Source of the DNA: an uncultured bacterium
GTDB taxonomy: Bacteria > Bacteroidota > Ignavibacteria > Kapaibacteriales > UBA4661
Direction: 5' to 3'
Assembly (NCBI GenBank): GCA_937899715.1
Contig: CALCNX010000074.1
Location: 11,776 to 75,775, forward strand
DNA: 64,000 nucleotides
In this document: piece by piece, positions 24,877-33,087 of the stretch
How the letters are laid out: every line of letters starts with the position of its first letter
Numbering within the stretch: the stretch's first letter is position 1
Translations under genes and position numbers: made by a program
The notes under the pieces: generated by a model
The model's database searches: none
What the model saw: only the letters and a program-made list of their open reading frames with translations
What the model was told of the DNA's origin: nothing

Positions 24877-27800
24877 ATGAAGAACGCTTTCCGACTACTT
24901 TGCGCGGTGTTTCTGTGTCTGTATTCGCTTTCTTTCGGAAGCCTCTCCGCACAAGACCTCGCCCCACGCGACACCACGCGCTTCAAAAACCTCAAATTCC
25001 GCAACATCGGTCCTGCTATCGGTGGCAGAACCTCGCGCGTGGCGGGAGTTCCCGGCGATGCGCTCACCTACTATGCAGCCACAGCCTCCGGCGGCGTGTG
25101 GAAGTCTACAGACGGCGGCATGAAATGGAAAGCAATCTTTGACGACCAGCCCGTTGCTTCGATTGGTGCAGTGGCGGTTGCCCCTTCCGACCCGAATGTG
25201 ATATATGTCGGCTCGGGAGAAGCAAACCCGCGCGGGAACGTAGCTGCGGGCAACGGTATCTACAAATCCACCGACGGCGGTAAAACGTGGAAACACGTCT
25301 GGAAAAGCATCGGGCAAATCGGTACCATGATTGTCCACCCCGCAAATGCTGATGTAGCATTTGCTGCCGTGCTGGGCAATCCGTTCGCACCGAACAAAGA
25401 GCGCGGTGTCTATCGCACCAAAGACGGCGGTAAAACGTGGGAGCGCGTTCTGGCGAAAAATGAGGAAACAGGCGCTTCGGACGTTTGTTTTGACCTCACC
25501 AATCCCAATATCCTTTTTGCCGGAATGTGGCAGATGCGCCGCAAACCGTGGGATATGCAAAGCGGCGGACCCGGAAGCGGCTTGTACACATCGCGCGACG
25601 GTGGCGACACGTGGAAGCAAATTACACCGACCAAAGCCGACGGCTCGCCAAGCGGCATCCCGGAAGGTATCATGGGCAAAATTGGCTTGGCTGTCGCGCC
25701 CACCAATGGAAGCCGTGTCTATGCACTCATTGAGCATGAAAAAGGCGGCTTGTTCCGTTCTGACGACGGTGGCGTAAACTGGCGCTTAGTCAATGACTCT
25801 CGCTCCTTGCGCCAACGTGCGTGGTACTATTCCACCATGACCATTAACCCCACGAACCCCGATGATGTCTGGTTCCCGCAAGTACCGATGTTCCGTACAC
25901 TCGACGGCGGGCGCACCATTTCCCGTGTTCGCGGCTTTCGTCACGGTGACCACCACGATATTTGGATTGACCCCAAGAATCCGCAACGTATTATTAACGC
26001 TAACGACGGCGGCGTAGAAATCTCCACCGATGGCGGTGATTCATGGTTTGCAGCCGCAATGCCGACGATGCAATTTTACCACGTTGCGGTTGACAATGCC
26101 AATCCCTACGTTATTTCCGGTGCAGCGCAAGATTGGGGAACATTTGCAGCACCCAGCCACAGCTTGGACGGCGGCGGTATTGACGTTGCCGAATGGTACA
26201 ACGTCGGCGGCGGCGAAGCCGGACACACACAGCATAACCCCACTGACCCCAATATTGTCTATGCAGGCGAATACGGCGGCGCAATCACCCGCTACGACCA
26301 CCGCACCCGCACCACACAAAACATCACGGTCTATCCGACCAATCCTTCCGGACACGGCGCGGAAGACCTTCGCTATCGTTTCCAGTGGACTGCCCCGATT
26401 CTGATTTCTCCGCATGACGCGAATACGGTCTATCACGGCGCAAACGTCCTTTTCAAAACCAATGACGGTGGCAAGACATGGAATGCGATTTCGGGCGACC
26501 TAACGCGCAATGACAAGGCAAAACAAAAATGGTCGGGCGGACCCATCACCGGCGATAACACAGGAGTTGAGACGTACTGCACCATTTTTGCCATTGCCGA
26601 ATCGCCCGTGAAAGCAGGCGTACTCTGGACAGGCAGCGACGACGGTTTGGTGCAAGTCTCGCAAGACGGCGGAAAAACGTGGACAAACGTGACGAAAAAC
26701 ATCACGGGCTTGCCCGAATTTGCGACTATCAAAACCATCGAGACCTCGCGCACCGACGCAGGAACGGCATACGTGGTCGCTGAAACGCACCGTCTGAGCG
26801 ATTTCAAGCCGTACCTGTGGAAAACAACCGACTTCGGCAAAACATGGAAAAGCCTCACGGCAAAACTTCCGCAAGACACGTATTTACACGCCGTCCGCGA
26901 AGACCCCAAAAAGCGTGGTTTGCTCTATGTCGGCACGGAATTGGGCTTGGCAATGTCGCCCGATGATGGCGCAACGTGGCAGGCGCTCACGATGAATTTC
27001 CCGCCTGTTGCCGTTCACGACTTGCTTATCAAGAACAATGACCTTGTTATTGCCTCGCACGGGCGCTCGTTCTGGGTCTTTGACGACCTCACGCCCATAC
27101 GTGAATTTGCTGCCGGAGAAGCTGCCGACAATGCCCTCCTGCCCGTCCAAACCGCCACACGCTGGAACATGAGCTATAATCGCGGCGGAAATGTGGGCGC
27201 AATGCCCAATCCCCCGAATGGACTCGTCTTTCACTACTTCCTGAAAGCCAAAGCAAAAACTCTTACGCTGGATGTACTGGACGCAAAAGGTGGTATCGTC
27301 CGCACCTACAAGAGCAAGCCCGAACCCGTTGCTGCCGGAGAAGAAGGACGCGGCAGAGGGCAAGATACACTCTCGGTTCTCGCTGGTCTGCACCGTGCAA
27401 CGTGGAATTTGGACTACAAAGGCGCTGAGTTCATCAAAGATGGGCAGACCGACGGCGGCGATGTCGTTTCTGGTCCGACAGCAGCACCCGGAGCGTACAC
27501 GCTGCGTTTGACGGTGGACGGCAAAGTGCTCACGCAAGCAGCACAAGTCGTTGCCGACCCACGCCAAAGTATCAATGCACCGGAACTGGCAAAAACACTT
27601 GAGTTCACGCTTGCCGTGCGAGACACAATTTCTGCGCTCACACGCACGGTCTATCAAATCCGTGCTGTGAAAAAGCAGCTCAACGAACGCGCTGAACTGC
27701 TCGGTACGGGCACAGATACGGCAAAGTATGCGGCACTCCTCAAAACCGCAAAAACACTTGCCGCGCAGTGCGATTCAGTGGAAGGCAAATTGCACAATGC

Positions 27801-28062
27801 AACGGCAAAAATTGCTTACGACATTCTTGCGGGCAAGAACAACACCGGAGCGAAGCTCTATGCTGTGCTTGCGACGCTCTACGATGCCGCCAAAAGCGAC
27901 GAACCCATCACGCAAGGTATGCGCGAAGTCTTTGCAGAAGAAGTGAAGAATTTCGGCACATATCGCAGTGAGTGGCAAGGCACGATTTCACGAGACCTTG
28001 AGTCATGGAACAAGCAAGCAAAGGCACTGGATGTGCCGCACGTGCTTGTGCCGGCAATGTAA
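24877..28062 (+). CDS. secreted VPS10/sortilin-type beta-propeller protein (BNR repeat)
   Basis: The 1061-residue protein has a signal peptide (hydrophobic 5-22, cut after LSA near 25). Residues about 40-740 form a large propeller rich in Asp-box motifs such as STDGGKTWK and SRDGGDTWK. The conserved start is FRNIGPAIGGRTSRVAGVPG. The C-terminal 300 residues are an Ig-like segment (PAVSGPTAAPGAYTLRLTV-type) followed by a helical region. Proteins of this type are widespread in Bacteroidota and often named glycosyl hydrolase or sortilin-like, but catalytic sialidase residues are not evident, so enzymatic activity is unproven. A strong terminator follows. Confidence 0.9.
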   Translation: MKNAFRLLCAVFLCLYSLSFGSLSAQDLAPRDTTRFKNLKFRNIGPAIGGRTSRVAGVPGDALTYYAATASGGVWKSTDGGMKWKAIFDDQPVASIGAVAVAPSDPNVIYVGSGEANPRGNVAAGNGIYKSTDGGKTWKHVWKSIGQIGTMIVHPANADVAFAAVLGNPFAPNKERGVYRTKDGGKTWERVLAKNEETGASDVCFDLTNPNILFAGMWQMRRKPWDMQSGGPGSGLYTSRDGGDTWKQITPTKADGSPSGIPEGIMGKIGLAVAPTNGSRVYALIEHEKGGLFRSDDGGVNWRLVNDSRSLRQRAWYYSTMTINPTNPDDVWFPQVPMFRTLDGGRTISRVRGFRHGDHHDIWIDPKNPQRIINANDGGVEISTDGGDSWFAAAMPTMQFYHVAVDNANPYVISGAAQDWGTFAAPSHSLDGGGIDVAEWYNVGGGEAGHTQHNPTDPNIVYAGEYGGAITRYDHRTRTTQNITVYPTNPSGHGAEDLRYRFQWTAPILISPHDANTVYHGANVLFKTNDGGKTWNAISGDLTRNDKAKQKWSGGPITGDNTGVETYCTIFAIAESPVKAGVLWTGSDDGLVQVSQDGGKTWTNVTKNITGLPEFATIKTIETSRTDAGTAYVVAETHRLSDFKPYLWKTTDFGKTWKSLTAKLPQDTYLHAVREDPKKRGLLYVGTELGLAMSPDDGATWQALTMNFPPVAVHDLLIKNNDLVIASHGRSFWVFDDLTPIREFAAGEAADNALLPVQTATRWNMSYNRGGNVGAMPNPPNGLVFHYFLKAKAKTLTLDVLDAKGGIVRTYKSKPEPVAAGEEGRGRGQDTLSVLAGLHRATWNLDYKGAEFIKDGQTDGGDVVSGPTAAPGAYTLRLTVDGKVLTQAAQVVADPRQSINAPELAKTLEFTLAVRDTISALTRTVYQIRAVKKQLNERAELLGTGTDTAKYAALLKTAKTLAAQCDSVEGKLHNATAKIAYDILAGKNNTGAKLYAVLATLYDAAKSDEPITQGMREVFAEEVKNFGTYRSEWQGTISRDLESWNKQAKALDVPHVLVPAM

Positions 28063-28089
28063 TTCTTGCTTGGAAAATGATTATCTTTT

Positions 28090-28126
28090 GCGGGCTGTCC
28101 GATTCATATCGGGCAGCCCGCTTTTT
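28090..28126 (+). terminator. strong rho-independent terminator
   Basis: GCGGGCTGTCCGAT (28090-28103) pairs perfectly with ATCGGGCAGCCCGC (28108-28121) around a TCAT loop, followed by TTTTTC. It ends the VPS10-type gene. Confidence 0.9.
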
Positions 28127-28147
28127 CTGAAGAAGAGACGGAAAGGG

Positions 28148-29461
28148 TCAGTGGATAACGTGCAGAACATCAGTAGTCAGCCCCTCATTTATGCCAAGAC
28201 GATAGAAATACACCCCGTTCGGATATGCCCGTGTGTCAATATCTATGCTGTGACGACCCGCTCCCTGCTCTTGATTGAGCAATCTCGCAACGACCTGACC
28301 AAGCGGAGAAATAAGTTCCACGCTCACAAACGCAGTTTTGTTCAGATGATATTCAATCGTGGCGCGTTCTGAGCATGGGTTGGGATACTGCGTCATCGCC
28401 ATCGGCACGTCCTCCGATTGATTCCGCACAGAAGTTACACCAAGCGATGTCCGAAAGATTCGCCCGCCGGCGCTGTCGCTTACACCCGCCGGAGCGGTAG
28501 CGGCAAAAAGTGAGTTTTGCGTCAGCAGAAGCATCGAGACGTTGCGGTTTGTAGCGTCAGGATGAAAGGCGGTCCATGTTGTGCCGTTATCCAGTGAGCG
28601 AAACACTCCGCCACTATCTAAAATTCCTGAACGAAAGATAAAATTTGATCTTGTTCGCGCTCCTGCATACACGACATTATCATTCGCAATCAGTGAGCTA
28701 ATGAGTTTATCTCCAAGCGGAAAGGCAAACCATGTCTCACCATTATCAAAACTACGGATTGTCTGGCTACTCACGGGCGAATCAATCGTTAAAGGGGTAA
28801 TTGCCGCAAACATTGTATTACTGTTCATGCAGAGTGCCGTGATTCTTGATGGGAAGCTGAACGTATAGATATTGCTCCACGTCCGCCCATTATCGGTCGA
28901 ACGAAAAATATTTCCCGGTATTGTACCAGTGCCTCCAGCAAGAATCGTCGTGTTTTGTAGCGCTATGGACGTTACCGCTACTGATTCCAAGCCTAATGAA
29001 GTCCACGTTGTACCGTCATCGGAGGAGACATAGACTCCGCGTTGGGTTCCGGCGTAAAATTTTCCGTTTTTTGCCACAACTGTATTCACATTGGGTAGTC
29101 CCACCGTTGTCAGTTCATTCCACGTTACGCCATTGTCGAGCGACCGAGCGAAGGAAGACGCTACTTGCGACGTGGTGCGATAGATGAGAATGGTATTGCC
29201 ATTCGCCGCCATCGCAATGACTGTCTGGGTAGGCAAACTGGTATTTGCCCACGTGCTTCCGTTATCGGTGGAGCGCAGCAGACGATTTTCAGACGAGCCT
29301 TGCACAGCCGCAAAAATTGTTGTGCCATTTGCCGCAAGAGTAGTAGCGTTGTAGCCGAATTGACCACCCGCTTGCTGCCACTGCGAAAAAGCAGCATTGG
29401 CGACGAACTGCAATCCAAGCACTGCCATAAAGAAACGCGAACGTATCATTCGAGTACGCAT
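28148..29461 (-). CDS. secreted BNR/Asp-box propeller protein with T9SS sorting domain
   Basis: The 437-residue protein has a signal peptide ending near NAAFSQ (25-26). Residues about 30-350 are a photosystem-II-assembly/sialidase-like propeller with repeated SxDNGxTW boxes, for example STDNGSTW and SFDNGETW. The last 75 residues are a type IX secretion C-terminal domain, with YPNPCSERATIEYHL and ending in GVYFYRLGIN and a final strand. It is therefore exported across the outer membrane and anchored or released. Convergent with the VPS10-type gene. Function unknown. Confidence 0.9.
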   Translation of the reverse strand: MRTRMIRSRFFMAVLGLQFVANAAFSQWQQAGGQFGYNATTLAANGTTIFAAVQGSSENRLLRSTDNGSTWANTSLPTQTVIAMAANGNTILIYRTTSQVASSFARSLDNGVTWNELTTVGLPNVNTVVAKNGKFYAGTQRGVYVSSDDGTTWTSLGLESVAVTSIALQNTTILAGGTGTIPGNIFRSTDNGRTWSNIYTFSFPSRITALCMNSNTMFAAITPLTIDSPVSSQTIRSFDNGETWFAFPLGDKLISSLIANDNVVYAGARTRSNFIFRSGILDSGGVFRSLDNGTTWTAFHPDATNRNVSMLLLTQNSLFAATAPAGVSDSAGGRIFRTSLGVTSVRNQSEDVPMAMTQYPNPCSERATIEYHLNKTAFVSVELISPLGQVVARLLNQEQGAGRHSIDIDTRAYPNGVYFYRLGINEGLTTDVLHVIH

Positions 29462-29569
29462 AAAAAACTCTCAAGAAGATGTGCGAAAATAGAGAACTCT
29501 TGGTATGAGTCACAGGCGAGAAGAAAGTCACACGAATTCTGAAAGTTTTTAAGCACGCGGATACGAAAT

Positions 29570-30049
29570 CTACTTGCTATTGGGAATATAGGGTCCGCCT
29601 GTTTCCCCCCATCCCCATTTGGGCATTGGTATTTGCTCATCGACAGGATTCTCGGTTGCGTTGGAGTTGATTACCGCAATCCGGCTTCCCCATTCTAAAT
29701 ATCCCACTAATGCGGAACGAAATTCCGGGTCGTCGGCAACGCCAATTTCGTCACAACTCTGTAAAAATAAATCCATCCAGCGTTTTCTTCTGCTTTCATC
29801 CAGCATTTTTCCAAGATGATGCGAAATCATTTTGTAATGACTACCATCATCGCCGGAAGTATATAACGTAGGTCCGCCAAAGACTTCAGCAATAAAATGA
29901 GCGACGTGCTTGCTATGCTCGGCAGACATATTCTTGAAAGTATCATACAGGAGAGTGTCGTTGAGAACATGACCATAGAAAATGTCGGTAAGTTTTTCGA
30001 GGGATTCCTTGCCCCCTACCCATTCATATAGTGTTGGTGTGGTATTCAT
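29570..30049 (-). CDS. group II truncated haemoglobin
   Basis: From the ATG at 30049 this is 159 residues. The globin core has VFGGPTLYT, then His77 in HYKMISHH as the likely proximal haem ligand, and Trp91 in RKRWMDLF at the G8 position that marks group II (trHbO-like) proteins. The C-terminus has a 30-residue extension rich in Pro, Gly and Trp (MPKWGWGETGG). The family binds oxygen or NO and may act in redox protection. An upstream in-frame ATG at 30118 would overlap the leader of the divergent phosphatase gene. Confidence 0.9.
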   Translation of the reverse strand: MNTTPTLYEWVGGKESLEKLTDIFYGHVLNDTLLYDTFKNMSAEHSKHVAHFIAEVFGGPTLYTSGDDGSHYKMISHHLGKMLDESRRKRWMDLFLQSCDEIGVADDPEFRSALVGYLEWGSRIAVINSNATENPVDEQIPMPKWGWGETGGPYIPNSK

Positions 30050-30173
30050 GGTATATGCTTGTGGTATAAATGAAATTCTTCTTTGGCAAAAATACTGCTT
30101 TTCAACGATGTTTGTCATTTTTTATTCTTGCTGTCGGTTGTGGGGTGTGGAAAGCGGATGGACGGCATTTTTT

Positions 30174-30309
30174 TGGCTTTTTTCGTGACTATTTACCGCT
30201 TATCATTCCCAGCGACCGCTTATCCAAAATATCTTGGCTTCGGGCATGGACGGCGATATTTTGCGCACAAAAAAAAACAACGACACACTCACATTTTTCC
30301 GCTTCGCAA
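30174..30309 (+). repeat. duplicated leader, copy 1 (partner at 32952-33087)
   Basis: About 135 bases directly upstream of the first TPR-SpoIIE gene are nearly identical to those upstream of the second copy. Shared segments include GTGACTA.TTACCGCTTATC, GGGCATGGACGGCGATATTT and the final TTTCGCAAATGCTTCG. Copy 1 contains TATCTTGG (30230-30237) where copy 2 has TATCTTTG, and both have TATTTTGC (30257-30264 here). Confidence 0.85.
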
Positions 30310-32883
30310 ATGCTTCGTTTTGTTGTTATTCTCTGCCTCGCGCTCGTGCTTGCCACTGGAGCAATGAGCGCCCAAACCAAAAAACTCGACTCCCTGCAAG
30401 CACTCCTGAAAACCGCAAAGGACGACACTGCAAAAGTCCGCCTGCTGAACGAACTTGCGCGTGAACAACGCGGAGATCCCGCCACCCAACGCGCCACCGC
30501 CGAACAGGCATACGCGCTCGCCATGCGGCTCGGCGACAAAGGTGGAGCAGCATGGGCGAAAAATCAGATTGCAAGAGCGTACAATGCCCAAGGCTCCTAC
30601 ACCGAAGCTCAACGTGCGGCGGAGGAAGCGCTCGCGCTGTCCCACGAGGCGGGCGACAAGCGCCAAGAAGGGGCGGCGTATAGAAACTTGGCAGGGGTAC
30701 AGAGGCTGCAGGGGAACTACGACGCGGCGTTGGATTTGTACTTCAAGGCACTTGCACTCGCGGAAGAAACGGGCGATAAGGCGGGGCTGGCAAATGTGCT
30801 GGGTGGCATGGGAAGCGTTTACGGCGACATGGGCAATTATGCTTCCTCATTGGAGTATCAAGGAAAAGCACTTGCCCTGTGGGAAGAACTCGGCGACAAA
30901 CGAGGCATGGAACCAGTAATCAGCAACATCGGCAATGCCTATTTGGAGCAGGGTAAACACGATTCGGCGCTGGTCTATTTCCGCCGAGGGCTTGGTATCG
31001 CTACGGAGTCGAAGAGTAAAATTTCAATGATGAGCAATCTTCTGAACATCGGAGAATCAAATCTGCGGCTTGGACGCTTGGGCGAGGCGCAAGCGGCTCT
31101 GAAGGAAGGATTGGCGCTTGCTTCCGCTATCGAAGCCAAAGACTGGGTAGTCTTTGGCTTGCACCTATTTTCGCAACTCTCCGGTTTGAAAGCGCTTACC
31201 GTGTACAAAGACTATATCGCACTCCGCGACTCGCTGGTGAACGACGAAACCACGAAAAAAGTCGCTTACCGCGAAAGCAAATACGCCGCCGACAAAAAGG
31301 ACAAAGAAATCCTGCTGCTCAAAAAAGACGCAGAAAATCAAGCGCTCGTGCGAAATTCGATGGCGGGCGGGCTTGCGCTTGTCGGGGCGCTCGTCGGCGT
31401 GTTGGTGTTCAGCAATAACCGCCGTAAAAAAGCAAATGTGCTCTTACAAAGCCAAGCAACGCAAATCCAACTCGCCAACACCAAACTGAGTGAAAAGAAC
31501 ATCCAAATCAGCGCCTCGCGTGAGCGTTTGGAGATAATGAGCGAGGTCGGACGCAGTCTGACGGCTTCGCTTGCGGTGGAGACGATTATCACCAACCTCT
31601 ACCAACGTGTGAGCGAGGTGATGGACGCAATGGTCTTCGGCATCGGTATAGTACGCCCCGAAAAAGGCGTGATTGAGTACAAACTTGCGATGGACAAAAG
31701 CGAACGTTTGCCGCCCTACGAGCGCGACTTGGCGGACACGAACCAATTTCCCGTGTGGAGCATCAACAACCAACAATCGGTGTTTATCAACGATGTGGAT
31801 GCGGAAGGTGCGAACTATATTCCTTCATTCCGTGAGACAATCAATCCCCCACGGCTGTCCGATTCTTATCAGACTGTCGGCTTGATGAAGGAGGATTCTC
31901 ACATGGACACAAATGAGTACAGTAAATCCCTGCTCTATGTTCCGCTTCTCTTGGAAGGCAGAACAATCGGCGTGTTGTCGGCACAGAGTTATGAGCACAA
32001 TGCGTATTCCCGCGACGATTTGGAAACACTCAAAACCCTCGCCAATTACGCCGCCATCGCCATTGCCAACGCCGAAAGCACCGAAGAAATTGTACGCCAA
32101 AAAGCCATTGTGGAAGAATTCAACCGCAACATCCGCGACAGTATCCGCTACGCAAAGCGCATTCAAGACGCGATGCTCCCTTCCCAAGAAACCTTGAACC
32201 GCCTTCTTCCCCACCACTTCATCTTCTTCCGTCCCAAAGATGTCGTCTCGGGCGATTTTTACTGGTGCAAAGAAGTCAAAGGCAAAGTTTTCGTGGCGGC
32301 GGTTGATTGCACGGGGCACGGCGTACCGGGCGCGTTTATGAGTTTGATTGGGAACTCGCTTTTGAACGACATCACCGCTCGCCTTCCGGAGCCGCATCCG
32401 GATGTGATTCTGAACGAACTCCACCGCGAGTTGCAAACCCTTCTCCGCCAAAAAGAAACCGACAACAACGACGGTATGGATATGTGCCTGTGTATGATAG
32501 ACACAACGACGCGCATTGTTGAGTTCGCGGGAGCAATGAATCCGCTTTATGCCGTTGTATCAGGAGAACTGAGGGAATTCAAAGGAACACAGGAGGAATT
32601 GGGCGGGAGCGAGGAGCGGAATCCCGTCTTTGAGCGGCACGTACTGGATGTGTCGAATGTGCCGACAGGAGCAACGATGCTGTATCTTTCGACCGACGGG
32701 TACAAAGACCAATTCAACGAGGCTCGTCAGCGCTTTATGCCGAAGCGTTTGCGTCCCTTGCTCGCGGAGATAGTCGCCAAGCCGCTTGCGGAGCAGCCAT
32801 GTCGTTTGGGTGAAGCGATAGATGCACACCGAGGCGGGATGTTTCAAGTGGATGATATGTTGGTTCTTGGAGTGAGGATGTAG
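30310..32883 (+). CDS. TPR-GAF-SpoIIE (PP2C-type) phosphatase, SiaA-like, copy 1
   Basis: From the ATG at 30310 this is 857 residues. It has a signal-anchor segment (1-20), periplasmic tetratricopeptide repeats at about 45-290, a transmembrane helix at 351-368, a coiled coil, a GAF domain at about 405-610, then the linker DSIRYAKRIQDAMLPS and a SpoIIE/PP2C domain. Metal-binding acidic motifs are SGDFYW, VDCTGHGVPG, TDGYKD (Asp796) and VDDMLVLGV. Such phosphatases dephosphorylate anti-anti-sigma or SiaC-type proteins. Relative to copy 2 it lacks 45 residues of TPR (junction at Ser291) and has gained or kept the GAF domain. The open frame upstream to 30070 is probably untranslated. Confidence 0.93.
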   Translation: MLRFVVILCLALVLATGAMSAQTKKLDSLQALLKTAKDDTAKVRLLNELAREQRGDPATQRATAEQAYALAMRLGDKGGAAWAKNQIARAYNAQGSYTEAQRAAEEALALSHEAGDKRQEGAAYRNLAGVQRLQGNYDAALDLYFKALALAEETGDKAGLANVLGGMGSVYGDMGNYASSLEYQGKALALWEELGDKRGMEPVISNIGNAYLEQGKHDSALVYFRRGLGIATESKSKISMMSNLLNIGESNLRLGRLGEAQAALKEGLALASAIEAKDWVVFGLHLFSQLSGLKALTVYKDYIALRDSLVNDETTKKVAYRESKYAADKKDKEILLLKKDAENQALVRNSMAGGLALVGALVGVLVFSNNRRKKANVLLQSQATQIQLANTKLSEKNIQISASRERLEIMSEVGRSLTASLAVETIITNLYQRVSEVMDAMVFGIGIVRPEKGVIEYKLAMDKSERLPPYERDLADTNQFPVWSINNQQSVFINDVDAEGANYIPSFRETINPPRLSDSYQTVGLMKEDSHMDTNEYSKSLLYVPLLLEGRTIGVLSAQSYEHNAYSRDDLETLKTLANYAAIAIANAESTEEIVRQKAIVEEFNRNIRDSIRYAKRIQDAMLPSQETLNRLLPHHFIFFRPKDVVSGDFYWCKEVKGKVFVAAVDCTGHGVPGAFMSLIGNSLLNDITARLPEPHPDVILNELHRELQTLLRQKETDNNDGMDMCLCMIDTTTRIVEFAGAMNPLYAVVSGELREFKGTQEELGGSEERNPVFERHVLDVSNVPTGATMLYLSTDGYKDQFNEARQRFMPKRLRPLLAEIVAKPLAEQPCRLGEAIDAHRGGMFQVDDMLVLGVRM

Positions 32884-32951
32884 TAAAAGAGCCGAAATCG
32901 ATTTTTTCTAAAGCCGTTCTATGGTTTGGAAAGCGCTTTGGGCTTTTTTTC

Positions 32952-33087
32952 AGCTTTTTTTGTGACTAATTACCGCTTATCATTCCCAGCGACCGCTTAT
33001 CCAAAATATCTTTGGTTCGGGCATGGACGGCGATATTTTGCGCACAGAAAAATAACAACGACACGCTCACATTTTTCCGTTTCGCAA
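32952..33087 (+). repeat. duplicated leader, copy 2 (partner at 30174-30309)
   Basis: Near-identical to the leader of the first phosphatase gene. Because the non-coding leader is as conserved as the adjoining coding sequence, the duplication appears recent or the leader is under selection. Confidence 0.85.
33007..33014 (+). promoter_or_regulatory. possible -7 element (TATCTTTG)
   Basis: TATCTTTG matches TAnnTTTG exactly, 73 bases before the copy 2 start. Copy 1 has a one-base deletion here. No clear -33 box was found. Confidence 0.35.

Noticed and set aside
24895..27657. Several long minus-strand frames (up to 280 codons) opposite the VPS10-type gene
   Set aside because: They result from codon use in the repetitive propeller gene and lack any protein-family features.
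30070..30309. 80-codon N-terminal extension of the first TPR-SpoIIE protein
   Set aside because: The stretch is part of the duplicated leader, and both copies have a good signal-anchor start at the downstream ATG (30310, 33088).
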